Assembly: GCA_012931725.1 (NCBI GenBank)
Contig: CM022948.1
Span: 11,343,303 to 11,407,302 of the forward strand
DNA length: 64,000 nucleotides
Direction of reading: 5' to 3'
From: Litsea cubeba
Taxonomy: Eukaryota; Streptophyta; Magnoliopsida; Laurales; Lauraceae
This document shows, piece after piece, positions 20,811 to 32,400 of this stretch; position 1 is the stretch's first letter; the number at the start of each line of letters is the position of its first letter. The translations under genes were made by a program, and so were the position numbers. The notes under the pieces were generated by a model. It did not search any database. It was not told where the DNA came from and saw only the letters and a program-made list of their open reading frames with translations.

Positions 20811-21548
20811 GAATTTTTGTCTAGTTTATCAGAGTTTCTGGGAAATTTATCTAAGCTCGGCGACACCGAAAATCAGAATACGAAAAATCAGATTCTAATA
20901 AAAATTGAAATCCAAAACAAGAACACTTGATCACTATGATCCAATCGAGAAAAGAAAGAGGGAAAACAAGCAAAAAAGCAAACTACTATCTTTTAAATCA
21001 GTTGTACATAGAGAGATTTGGATAGAGAGAGAGATTTCAAAACCGATTCTATCTTTGAAGAAATGAAATAGAGAGAATCGGAAGTCATGGCATGGTGGTG
21101 ACGAAAGGTGCTCTGCAACGATACTCCAAACCATGGAAAGTAATGGAAAATGGAAAATGAGATAGAAGAAGAAGGCAGGAGTTCGAATGAGGGTTGAAAG
21201 GGGCAAATTAGTCATGAAAATATATGACGTGGCATATTAGGGACCTTTCACCAAAGTATTTCCAGCTGTCTGGACTAGAGACATTAGAGAAAAAGTTGTT
21301 GTCCTTGATGCCTTAGAAGACCCTGCGCAGGGACTTTTAGCTAATTTACCCTTTTTTTATTCGGATTGAATTTCAAGCATTTATGCACCATCGGATTGAA
21401 TCTCAAAGAAATCTATGGCTAAAAGAACGCTAGACATTATGACTATTAAATCAAGGGCTAGGATGATCTAAAAAAAAAAATAAAGAAATCGGGCCATTAA
21501 AAATGAAGCCCCTCTCCTTTATTGGGTTGCCCACAATGTCTACACAAT

Positions 21549-21625
21549 ACGAGTTGGTCCCACCATATTGAGCACACGATTAAAAATATCATGTGCTCAA
21601 CCTTATGGTGGGACTAACTCCTATT
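21549..21625. repeat. Hairpin with about 25-bp arms
   Basis: AGTTGGTCCCACCATATTGAGCAC is followed about 20 bp later by GTGCTCAACCTTATGGTGGGACTAACT, its reverse complement with a few mismatches. It lies next to a 47-bp tandem repeat. Confidence 0.65.
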
Positions 21626-21757
21626 GGAGTAAATTTTGAGGAAATCACTTAGAAATGAACCTAACTCCTATTGGAGTAAATTTTGAGGAAAATCACTTAG
21701 AAATGAACCTAACTCCTATTAGAGTAAATTTTGAGGAAATCACTTAGAAATGAACCT
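21612..21757. repeat. Tandem repeat, 3 copies of a 47-48 bp unit
   Basis: The unit begins CTAACTCCTATTGGAGTAAA and ends CTTAGAAATGAAC. Copies start near 21612, 21659 and 21707 and differ by one inserted A and one G/A substitution, so the array is young. CCTATTGGAG-type symmetry is present inside each unit. Confidence 0.85.
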
Positions 21758-22374
21758 TTCTACGATGTTCACCATTTTATAGTATGAGTGAATGGGCTAT
21801 TAATGATTTCCTCTTCAATCATCTATTCTACTGCAAACATGATGGCCCATCAAAAGATTACAGATCATTAATTTATAGTTTTTCAACCATCCATGTCTAT
21901 TACAGGCTCGTGGCCCATTAAAAAAATACAAGTTATGAATCAATTCATAAATTAATTATGGCAGGATTAAATTACAAGTAATTAATCCAACATAGGCCCT
22001 ACTTTGATTAGAGTGAGATACAACTCTCTATCCAAAAAAAAAATAAAGTAAATGATTATTTTGAGCAGTTTAGATTTATTATAGTGAGCTCTACTATTTT
22101 TTTTATTTTAACTATTTTCAGAATTTTGATAAGTTGTCTTTAGATTTAATTGGTATTTTCAAAGCTAAGATTCTTCTTTGAATATTATTTAAAAATAATT
22201 AACTTTGAGATAAATAAATAAATACTTCTTTAAATGATAAGTAAAAGAAATCAATAAATATAAAAACATTATCGATCGATCTCCTCTAAAAAAAACTCCA
22301 GCTTTGTCGTTGTTAATTGACTATTGCTTGCCGACTCTACACGAAAATCATGGCTCCGTCACCGATCAATCATA

Positions 22375-22722
22375 AGCATAGGATTGATTATCATTATGAG
22401 CTATTTGGGTTTAATGAAATATACCTTGTATTGATAAAATTTTATTTATATACGGTTATTCTCTCCCACTAAATGCAATTATTAATGTTACAAGCTTTAT
22501 AAAAAAAATAAGTCCAAGCTTTTGAATTTATGCACTTAGGGATAAAGAGATGGGCAAAAGTGTCATTTCACTCTAAAGACTTTTGGTGGTTGGAAGGCCA
22601 TTGATTTTGAGGACATGAGCGGTATTAAAATGTAAAGGCATGAGCCTATTAATAAATACTAAAACCATAGGGGCTTATTTACGAATCATAGAAATCGTAG
22701 GCAGTGTATGCAAAAAGCTCTT
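22375..22722 (-). mobile_element. Fold-back/MITE family, copy C, inverted partial copy
   Basis: Reverse complement of the left half of copy A: the CACTAAATGCAATTATTAATG, AAAGAGATGGGCAAAAGTGTC, TTTTGGTGGTTGGAAGGCCA and AGGGGCTTATTTACGAATC blocks appear in inverted order. It abuts copy D head to head. Confidence 0.65.
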
Positions 22723-23797
22723 TTTACTGCCGTCCATGTCCCATAATTAGTAGCCTTACAACCACCATAAATTTTTAAAGTAAAACGACACTTTTGCCCT
22801 GTCTCTTTATCCATATATGCATAAGTTCAAAAGCTTAGATTTATTTTTCTTTAAAGCTTGTAATATTAACAATTACTATTAGGGTTGGCAACAGGGCAGG
22901 TTGGGATAAATCCAAACCCTAACGCCTTAAGTTTGCCTCATCCAAACTCAACCCACCCCATGACGGGTCAGTGGCATGTTATACCAAACTCGCCTCGTTT
23001 GGCTAAGGATTAGGTCAAATTTAAAGCTTAAGATTTTTTAAATATATAAATGCATGAGAAATAGTGTGGTGGAAATCAAACACACAATCTTATTTTCAAA
23101 AATGTTGTAAGTTAATGCCCCAGTACCACTTATACCAAATGAATTTCATTTCTACTTTTAGTAATAAATAAATATTATATATATGAGGCAGGGCAGGTTA
23201 CATCAACAAAATCCAAACCCACCCCATCCCATGAAAATCAATAACAAACCCTCACCTAATAGGAGTGGGATGGGGTGGGTTGGGCCCTTGTTTAAACCCG
23301 ACCCATTGCCATCCCTAATTACTAGAGTACATTTAGTGGGAGAGAGATAAATTCATTTTTATCAATACAGTGGTCATTTCATTAAATCTAAATCCATCAT
23401 AATGACAATCAACACTTGTTTTTATAATTGGTTATAATTGACCCAATACATGCATAACCCCCTATTAGATTGATAAGAGTTTCAAATACATTATTAGGCT
23501 TTATGTGCATGAGAGAATTTGAGAGAGATAATTAAAACCTGAGATAAAATAATGATATTTTCATAAATAATGACATACTTATCTTTGTTTAATGAATTCA
23601 AGGAAAAATTTCTCATTTTTATAAAAAAAAAATCAACACAAATCTTTTGGTGGTTTCCTATTCTGGTTATGACTAGTGAGTTTGGGGACATGGAAGGTAT
23701 TAAAATGAAAAAGCAAGGGGGTCTATGCAAATACTAAAGCCAAAGGGGTCTATTTACAAATTCTATAAATCGTAGGGGGTATATACAAAAAACTCTT
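22723..23797 (+). mobile_element. Fold-back/MITE family, copy D, with a nested hAT MITE
   Basis: It follows copy A in the same orientation, from the CAACCACCATAAATTTTTAAAG block to the right end GTAGGGGGTATATACAAAAAACTC. The left terminal 90 bp or so are missing. It is interrupted at 22880-23317 by a hAT MITE; without that it is about 640 bp. The pair C/D repeats the inverted arrangement of A/B. Confidence 0.65.
22880..23317. mobile_element. hAT MITE (438 bp) nested in fold-back copy D
   Basis: The ends TAGGGTTGGCAACAGGGCAGG and, on the other strand, TAGGGATGGCAATGGGTCGGG are the common plant hAT terminus. The flanks ATTACTAT (22872-22879) and ATTACTAG (23318-23325) form an 8-bp duplication with one mismatch. 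The interior carries CAAACCCAACCCACCCC-type words and no coding sequence. Confidence 0.88.
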
Positions 23798-24023
23798 TAT
23801 TTTATGACTATGGCTACTATTTTGTAGGGTTTGTGTTGCCTGTTTAGGGCTATGGAAGTTATCATTCTTATATTGATTCTCATTTTTTTACTTAGTTTAT
23901 ATATGCTTTTATTTTTACTATGAATTGTTTTCTTTGGTCTTTATACTTTACAGTTTCACATTTGTATTGTGACTCTAGATAAAATTGTCTAAAAGATTTA
24001 AAAGAGAAGGAAACTTTGTCGGA

Positions 24024-25498
24024 ATGTGTGGGCCTGCAATGTCTGCTCCTCCTCCTCAAGACCCAGATCCCGATCTCATCTGTACTTTCCCAAAAGCTTC
24101 TCCCGCTTCGGATCGCCATCCCCCCCCCCCCCCCCAACCCTCTCCTCCTCCTCCTCCTCCTCTAGTTCAGTCAGGACTCTCCATCCAAACAGTAGAGATT
24201 CTTGCCATCCTTCAAGCTGATCCGCTCTCCCCTGTTTTACCCTCTGACCCTCTCACCTCAGTCCAAGTCCAGCAGCTTTCAGCTCTTCTGAACCAGAGCC
24301 CTAATGGGGATAATACCCATCTCCCTCCGAGCATCTCCACACCCCCTAATCCCAGATCTTATGCCTCTCTTCTGACCCAGCACCCCTCACCTCTCCCACA
24401 ACATATGCCCCCTACTTCCTGGATTGATGGCAAGCCCTCTGTCACTATCCCCAAAGAAATGATTTCCATTAGTCAGGAGTCTTTCTTTCATGCAGTGATA
24501 GGAAGGTTTGAAGGGAAGCGACCATCTCTTGAGTGGGTCGAGCAACATACCAATCTTGCTTGGAACATGACAATTAGAAGCCTGATCTCTCTCACGGAAC
24601 AGGGATACTTTCTCTTTAGATTTCACTGCCCCCAAGTAAGAAATTTCGTCCTATCTTCTTCCCCCCTTCCCCTTGGTCACAGAAAGCTCGATCTTTTACC
24701 TTGGTCTCTAGGCATGGACTCTTTCTCTTGGCCAACCCGAGCCCAAACCTGGATCAGGCTTAAAGGTCTTCCCATCCACTGTTGGAGTCAACACATTCTT
24801 TTCTCTATTGCAAACTCAATTGGAAATCCTATTCTGGTGGACGAGATTACTGCTTCCCAAAGATTTCTCTCCTATGCCAGAATTTGCATAAATCTTGATC
24901 TCCACAAACCAAAGCCCTCTTCCATAGTAGTAGATCTAGCAGGGGACTTAAGGGTGGAAGTAGAGGTCTTCTATGAAACTATCCCATGTTCCCTCTGCCT
25001 TGGTTCAGGCCATGGTGAAGACAAGTGTCAGTCGACCCTCAGAACTGCCAAGCCCAGACTAAAGCAACCTCCTCCTCGCACCTCTGCCCCAGGTCTTTTA
25101 AAAAAACCCCAACTATAGAGTCTGCTGCCCCAGAAGAAAATTGCTTTCTCCAATCCTCTGCCATAGAGTCCTCCCACCATACAACATCTTCTACCCCTCC
25201 AGATACAGGCCCTTTCCCTGTGGAAGACCCTACCCCTGCGGTAGACCCCCTTTCCCCTTTTGCTTCAGCTCTTGAGACCCACAACCCCTTCTCAGTCCTG
25301 GATCAAGTTACTCAGGTGGTTCCCAGTGTTGACCCAAAGCCTACCCATTCTATCCGTCTAAACCCTCTCACCAAAAGTTTCATGGCTGACATCTCAGATA
25401 ACCTCTCCATTGCCCTCTATATCCAGGAAGAGCCTTCTTCCCCTATAAATCAGTATTCCAGCAAACCTCCCAAAGGTGCTCCCCCAACCTTAATATGA
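24024..25498 (+). pseudogene. LINE-C ORF1, frameshifted
   Basis: The start is the ATG at 24024; the frame is open from 23985 but without ATG. A proline-rich N-terminus (with a C-run at 24121-24136 encoding prolines) is followed by the DUF4283-like domain (AVIGRFEGKRPSLEWVEQ, QTWIRLKGLPIHCWS) and a regular zinc knuckle CSLCLGSGHGEDKC (CX2CX4HX4C). At about 25100, in a run of A residues, the frame shifts; the homologous tail continues in the frame ending at 25498. Role by family: RNA-binding partner of ORF2. About 55% of the residues in the central domain look the same as LINE-A by eye. Confidence 0.82.
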
Positions 25499-25639
25499 CC
25501 CCCCTCCTCTGCATACAGAGCTATAGTTGATCAGCAGCCAAAGAAGAAAAAGAACCCAAAAAGGAAAAAGACAGCTAGGGTAATGGAGGAATCCCAGTCC
25601 CTTAAAACCTCTCTTGGCCTCAATCCACCCCCCACCTCC

Positions 25640-26237
25640 ATGTATAAAACCCTTTATTGGAATTGCACGGGAATTGCAAACCCAAAGGACCCTCTTCTTC
25701 TTGGTCAAATGTCACCAGCCTGACATTATATTTCTCTCTGAGACCAAAACTTCCAATGTTATCTCCCTGTCCCAAAAATTAGATACGCTTGGATTCTCCT
25801 CCTTTTCTAATTCCAACTCTTATTTCAGCCCCTCCATCTGGTGCTTCATCAAAGCCTCCACCAACTACTCTTCCACAATGGTTGACCACTCCACCCAACA
25901 CCTCACTATATCCTTCTCTTCCTCCTTTAATAGCCCAACAACTTTCATAATTGGCATTTATGCTTCCACTTCCCCCATCCAAAGAAGATCTCTTTGGCAG
26001 TACCTGTGCTCCCCTCCTTTCTCTAATAACCACCCCTAGGCAGGTATTGGAGACTTCAATGCTGTCTCCTCTGCTGCTGAAAAACTCAGCATCCATCCCA
26101 TTAATTCCCCTGCTACCTCAGAATTCAACAACATGATAGTCTCCTCTGGCCTCCAAGACATTGGCTTCTCAGGCAGTAGCTTCACCTGGTCAAACAACAG
26201 GCAAGGTATCTCTTATGTTGCTGCCAGGCTAGACCGC
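25640..26237 (+). pseudogene. LINE-C ORF2, endonuclease part 1
   Basis: It starts at ATG 25640 (MYKTLYWNCTGIAN), the same N-terminal motif as LINE-A. A frameshift near 25683 moves the frame to CHQPDIIFLSETKT. Further motifs are GIYAST, then a stop near 26037 followed by IGDFNAV, SGSSFTWSNNRQGISY and AARLDR, where the chromovirus interrupts. The remaining motifs continue beyond the insertion. At least two lesions predate or accompany it, so the element was probably already dead. Confidence 0.82.
26233..26237. repeat. Target-site duplication ACCGC, left copy
   Basis: ACCGC abuts the 5' LTR here and the 3' LTR at 36019-36023, a perfect 5-bp duplication of LINE-C sequence. Confidence 0.95.
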
Positions 26238-27320
26238 TGTAAGGTCCGTGACCTTACTGGGTCAGTTGGGCCCAAAACTCGGCCCGTTGACCCGTTTAAT
26301 TTGTTATTATTTTATTTAATTGTATTTTAGATATTTAAGTGGGTTTAGATCATGAGCGAGTTTCTTTTAGCATTAGAATAGTGCCAGCGAGGTTTCGTTT
26401 GATTCCGAGTTCGTTTGGTCATAGCAGGGGGTAGTTTGCAATTTAGGGAAAATTGAGTGTTTTTCCGAAATATTCCAAACGCCGTGATTTTTGGGTTCGT
26501 TGGAAAGGTCTCGTCGTCCTGATAACTTTTGTCTCTTGATTCATCGCGATCCGGCGATCAGAAACCCTTCAAGTGGTCCATTCTTGACCGGACCCACTTA
26601 AAGGGCGATTCAGTCTTTTCCTCCTTAATCTTCTTCTTAAGCAGAGTCTAACCCTAAATTCATTTCGTTCTCTGCAACGAAGTAACCCAGCAGCCTCCCC
26701 TTTCTTCCTCTTCCTTTCTCAAGCCAGATCTCGGCCCTAGAAAACCCCATTCGGAGATTTGATCCGTTAGAAGTCATCCTCGTGTTTCCCTCTTGCTTCC
26801 GGTATCAATCTGGTAAGGTTTTCAATAATTTTATCTTTATGTCATTTTCCTTTTGGTTTAGATTGAGTTAGATCTTGATTCGTTTCCTTCCTATCTTCTT
26901 CCTAGTTTACTAGATTTTGATTTCTCGAGATAGATTGTGGATCTTGCGGTAGGAAGATTTCTCCTCGCGTTTACCCAATTCCAATCTCCGTCTTGGTTGA
27001 GGCAAGTAGATTTACACTACATAATATAACATGTGTGTTGTTCCTTTATTGATTTGCAATGGTTCTTGATAGACTTTCCCTTTAATTCCAAGCTTGTATG
27101 ATTTTAATTTGGAAATCATTTGTTAGGTTATGTTTTGGAGAAAATGTTGATATTAGGTTGATTAGAGTGTGCTTAAGTTGATTAAATGAAATGGATTATG
27201 ATGTATGGATTGAATGTGATGAATGGGGAGCAAGGAGGCTCAGTTTTCTGCAGGTTAGCCATGGATTGGCCGGAGGAAAAAGGGAGCAGAAATTCATTTG
27301 CGGGCTTCAGGTTCGCTGTC

Positions 27321-27557
27321 CGATCGATCGGTCGCACAGTGCGATCGATCGGACAGTGAACAGTCCCCAAATTAACTGTGGGCGATCACAGTCCGATCGA
27401 TCGGCCACACAGTCCGATCGATCGGTCTGTGAAAACTCTCAGTTAACTGGGAGGTGCCCAGTGCCGATCGATCGGTCACTCAGTCCGATCGATCGGACTG
27501 TGCACTAACTGTGAGGTGTTCAGTGCCGATCGATCGCACCTTCGGTGCGATCGATCG
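27321..27557. repeat. Array of four paired CGATCGATCG palindromes in the 5' LTR
   Basis: CGATCGATCG starts at 27321, 27342, 27394, 27415, 27465, 27486, 27527 and 27548. Within each pair the spacing is exactly 21 bp; pairs repeat every 62-73 bp. Most copies are extended to CCGATCGATCGG. Between palindromes are CACAGT/ACTGTG words that extend the symmetry. The last pair forms a perfect hairpin around GCACCTTCGGTGC. Confidence 0.95.
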
Positions 27558-28830
27558 GAGGGTGCATGGTCACTGAAACTTCAAAGACTTGTAACTTTCA
27601 ATCCGCCCGTTGGATTTGCACATATAATACACTGTTGGAAAGCCCTTGGAATAGAGAATCCAATGGTTGTGGTTTCATCATGATCGGAGAACGGAAAGTG
27701 ATATGATTAGTTGAATTAATGATCCGACTCTTGTAGCTTAAGAAAGAGACTGTTTAACCTAGGTTTGAGACTTAGATGTTGGAAACCATTAACTTACTAT
27801 CACATGACCATTAATGTCATTGAAATCGAATCACGTGCTTGGTGTGAATTCGATGGGTTGTCTAGGTATTCGTGTATTATACGTAGTGTAACCGAATGCA
27901 CATGGAGTTGAATTTAATGATGTTCAACATGATTGTACACCAAGGAATTATCCTAAAAGCATCATTGATTCAATTTCCACATGTACTCCGTTAGAATACG
28001 TTGAATACAGGGATGACACCACTTACTTAGGGTTGGATTGTAACTCCTCCTTGACTTGTGACTTGTATCCGTTGATAACATCTCCTTGTACACTCTCTTG
28101 GCATAAAACACGTAATCAATTATGAAACATAAATTCTTATAGAATTTAGGACTTGGACTTGACTTAGAGTGTACCATAGGAACCCGTGTCTTGTCTGATG
28201 AACATGACTGGCTAGTAATGAAAGGGGATTATCACGTGGCTTGTTTGACTTGTATTATTTTGGAGAAGATAATCCCTAGAATCTTGTCTTGTACATGGAA
28301 CTAGCCAGACTTGCTTGTCTTGTCTGTTCTTGAGTCAAAACCACTTTATTATTATTGTTGCATATCATGGCCATCTGCAGTTTGGGATTTAATGACGAAC
28401 CGGTTACTCCGGTTGTCGGGGTGGGCAGTCGGCGTAGGACGACGTCCATGGCGTTGAATAGCTGGGAGCGGGCTAGGACCGTGCTGCTATTCCCAGGACA
28501 GGGAGCTAGGATCCCACTGGAGCCGGACTATGGTATCAGTAGTCCAAGGGGATTGTTACTGGTACCCCGGGAGGTGGCATAGGACATCCTCGGAGTCTCC
28601 CTCTTGCTTGTCTTGCTTGCATTTGCATGGATAGTGGTTATAGTTAGATGATTGCTAGGATTCTTGTTATCGATTCCGCTTATTAATCTCGCTTTATGCC
28701 TAGCTTCATATTCTTGTAATCATATGATCTTATACCTGTCATTACTCTATACTTGATGCATGTCGTATTTATTATGTTTTGTATATCTATTGCTCAACAT
28801 GTCGTTGACTTTGTTCCTTGATGTACAGAC

Positions 28831-28935
28831 ACATCAGGTGAGTTCTTCTATGAGGAGCAGGCAGGTGAGGAGATCCCAGAGGATCTCCAACCAGCAGAGG
28901 AGGCACGAGAGTGGCGTGCCGATGACGTAGAGTAG
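28831..28935 (+). other. Short acidic reading frame in the LTR (5' copy)
   Basis: After an acceptor-like TTGATGTACAG, a 34-codon frame reads TSGEFFYEEQAGEEIPEDLQ and continues with a glutamate-rich tail ending ADDVE and TAG. There is no ATG, so it would need a spliced or upstream start. It is identical in the 3' LTR (35517-35621). It could be a relic of a longer coding sequence or a spliced leader exon; no function is assigned. Confidence 0.35.
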
Positions 28936-29334
28936 CGTCATCATATCCTGGCACGAGAGAGATACATGGGGATTCTTTTAGATTATTCTTTATTCATTAT
29001 TTCTCTCGTTGGACCTTTCTTTTATCATTGACTTCTGTTTCTTTGATTGGCCATGTTTAGTGGGTTGGCCATTGTAAATAAATTACTTAACTTTGAAGTT
29101 CTATTTATTCTTCTTGCAACTTTAATTTAAGGAGAGTTTATTAATCATTGCATGAGATCCTATATGCCTAGAGTTATATTAACTCTATATTATTGTGACA
29201 CATGAGGTTGGAATATTAAATCCTCACCGCGGACTACGATCCGTGGGCCCAAAGGACAAAATTTTTAAATAGTCCTAAAATTCACTCTCCGGATCCGGTT
29301 ATTTCTTTAATCGGGTTCGGGGGACGTGACAGAT

Positions 29335-29346
29335 TGGTATCAGAGC
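29335..29346 (+). other. Chromovirus primer binding site
   Basis: TGGTATCAGAGC, three bases after the LTR end, complementary to the 3' end of initiator tRNA-Met. Confidence 0.92.
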
Positions 29347-29456
29347 AGTGGTTGGTTTCTCAGGGTAAAAAATTATAGAAACCATAGGACGCGTGTGAGG
29401 ATTTCGTTAGTCAGTAGGTTGTTCTTTAGCTTTGTTTCTAGCATTGTGATGTTAGC

Positions 29457-32400
29457 TTGGGGCATATAGGAACTAACCTTGAATATTTTACAGGAAATGT
29501 TATAGTTGGTACACTTTTAGTTTGTGGATTTGATGCTAAAGTTCTGTTTGATCCTGGATCCACACATTCGTTTGTTGCACCAGCATTTGCACTGCATTTA
29601 GGGGAGGATAAGGAGATACTACCCTATGATTTGATAGTAGCTACCCCTGTAGGTAGACATGTAGCTTGTAATGTCATCTACCCTAGGTGTAGTATTCAGA
29701 TTGGGGAAGTTAAGTTGACCGTCAGTTTGATCATTTTACCGATGGCGGAGTTTGATGTGATACTCGGTATGGATTGGTTAGCTAAGAACCGAGCAGTGTT
29801 AGATTGTTTTAACAAGACTGTGAAGTTGCAGAGTGCAGATCGTAGTGTTGAGTTTATTGGAGCTGAAAAGCCCATCTCCACTCGGATGATTTCTGCATTA
29901 AAGGCAGAGCGATTGATGAGGAGCGGATGCGAAGGTTTTATCGCATTTATTGTGGAAGATAAGGAGTCCAAGTCTGTTGATGAGATTCCAGTGGTGCGAG
30001 AATTCCCGGATGTGTTTCCGGAGGAGATTCCTGGTTTGCCACCTGTTCGTGAGTTGGATTTCACGATAGAATTGCAGCCAGGGACAGCACCTATTTCTAA
30101 GGCCCCTTATAGGATGGCACCAGCAGAATTGAAAGAGTTGAAAACTCAAATCGGAGATCTGTTGGATAAGGGTTTCATCAGGCCTAGTGTCTCACCGTGG
30201 GGAGCTCCGGTGATTTTTGTGAAGAAGAAGGACGGGACTATGCGGATGTGCATAGATTACAGACAGTTGAACCAGATGACTGTTAAGAACAAGTACCCGT
30301 TACCGAGGATCGATGAGCTATTCGATCAGTTGCAGGGAGCCCAATTCTTTTCGAAGATAGATTTGCGTTCCGGTTATCATCAGTTGCGAGTCAGAAAGGA
30401 AGATGTTCCTAAGACTGCATTCCGGACGAGATATGGACATTTTGAGTTTCTTGTGATGCCTTTTGGATTGACGAATGCTCCAGCAGTTTTTATGGCATTG
30501 ATGAATAAGGCATTTGCTCCTTTCTTGGATCAGTTTGTGGTAGTCTTCATTGATGATGTATTGGTGTACTCAAAGACTAAGGAGGAGCATGAACATCAGT
30601 TGAGAACTTCTTTGCAGCTTTTGAGGGATAACCAACTGTATGCTAAGTTGAGCAAATGTGAGTTTTGGTTGGAACAAGTAGCATTTTTGGGCCATATAAT
30701 CTCTAAGGAAGGACTGACAGTGGATCCCAAGAAGATTGCAGCAGTTGTCAATTGGAGTAGCCCGAGAAATGTAGCGGAGATTCGTAGTTTCCTTGGACTT
30801 GCAGGTTACTACCGAAGGTTTGTGAAAGGGTTCGCTACTATAGCCTCTCCGTTAACTAAGTTGACGAGGAAGGATATTCCATTTGTATGGACGGAGGGGT
30901 GTGAAAAGAGTTTCCAAGAGCTGAAGACCAGATTGACTACAGCACCGATACTTGCTTTGCCCGCTGGAAGTGGAGGATTTGTGATTTTCACAGATGCATC
31001 AGGAGTAGGTTTGGGATGTGTTCTCATGCAGCATGACAAGGTAATAGCATATGGATCGAGGCAATTGAAAGATCATGAGAAGAAATATGCCACACATGAC
31101 TTGGAGTTAGCAGCAGTAGTGTTTGCATTAAAGTTGTGGAGGCATTATTTATATGGGGAGAGATTTGAGGTGCATACAGATCATAAGAGTCTGCAATACC
31201 TGTTTACACAGGGTGATCTGAATAACAGGCAGAGGAGATGGATGGAGTACATAAAGGATTATGATTTTCCGATCAAGTACCATCCTGGAAGAGTGAATGT
31301 GGTAGCAGATGCTCTCAGTAGAAAGGCAGCATTCAGTGGATGTATAATGCCTGAATGGAGATGGATGGAGCAATTCAGAGACATGGATGTGGAAGTCTGG
31401 CCAGTCAATGAGAAGGTCCTAGTTGCTACAATGGGAGTTTGGGAGCCAGAAATAGTTAACAGGATCAAGGAATGCCAGAAGGATGATCCAGAATTGCAGA
31501 GAATCATTGATCATGTGGATGACAAGCCAGAGTTCAGATTGATAGAGGGAGTTTTGTACTGTAAGGATAGGTTGTGTGTGCCAGATGTTCAAGACATCAA
31601 GTCAGAGTTGATGACAGATGCGCACCACACTAGATACTCTATTCACCCAGGGAGTACCAAGATGTATCAGAATTTGAAGAATCACTATTGGTGGGTAAAA
31701 ATGAAGAAAGAGATTGCAGAATTTGTCTCCAGATGTATGACTTGTCAGCAGATTAAGGCAGAGCACAAGAAGCCTCCTGGTTTACTTCACCCGTTGGAAA
31801 TTCCTCAGTGGAAATGGGAGAATATTACCATGGATTTCGTGTCAGGGTTGCCGAATACCAAGAAAGGCAATGATGCTATTTGGGTGATTGTGGATAGATT
31901 GACTAAATCAGCCCATTTCTTGCCATTCAAGACTGGACAGTTTATGGACAAGATGACTAAGATGTACAGGGACAATATAGTCAAGTTACATGGAGTGCCT
32001 AAGTCCATAGTGTCCGATCGAGATACTAAGTTTGTCTCTCGGTTTTGGTCTACTTTCCAGTCATCTATGGGTACCCAGTTGAAGTTTAGCACAGCTTACC
32101 ACCCTCAGACAGATGGGCAGTCAGAGCGTACAATCCAGACATTGGAAGATCTCCTCCGAGCATGTGTTTTGGATTTCAAGGAGAGTTGGGATGAGAGTTT
32201 GCCTCTATGTGAGTTTGCCTACAATAACAGTTATCATTCAAGTATTGGTATGGCACCATTTGAGGCATTGTATGGAAGGAGATGCAGAACCCCGGCATGT
32301 TGGGAGGAAGTTGGAGTTCGAAGTTTTCATGGCCCCTCAGAGATTGCCGATTCCAGTGAGAAGGTCAGAGTTGTCCAGATGAGAATGAAGGAGTCACGGG

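Larger units (their letters stand above)
23985..26237 (+). mobile_element. LINE-C, 5' part (before the chromovirus insertion)
   Basis: ORF1 and the endonuclease half of ORF2 of the same LINE family as LINE-A, on the plus strand. It is interrupted at 26237 by a complete LTR retrotransposon and resumes at 36019/36024 in the same gene. The 5' boundary is uncertain; no promoter or duplication was seen. Confidence 0.85.
26238..29331 (+). repeat. Chromovirus 5' LTR (3094 bp)
   Basis: Comparing it with the 3' LTR by eye gives one substitution (T at 27880 versus C at 34565) and two single-base insertions in the 3' copy (an extra C near 35250 and an extra A near 35898). It holds a leader-like pyrimidine-rich zone (26620-26830), the palindrome array at 27321-27557, and a short acidic reading frame at 28831-28935. 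A long LTR is typical of Tekay-like elements. Confidence 0.93.

Noticed and set aside
20934..21215. Hydrophobic 93-codon frame on the minus strand
   Set aside because: Leucine/phenylalanine/serine-rich frame opposite an A/G-rich stretch; no start context or homologue recognised.
27191..27508. Open frame of 105 codons with IDRS/IDRT repeats, on both LTRs
   Set aside because: It is the translation of the CGATCGATCG palindrome array in one frame; the repeat is at the DNA level and frames on the other strand are equally open.
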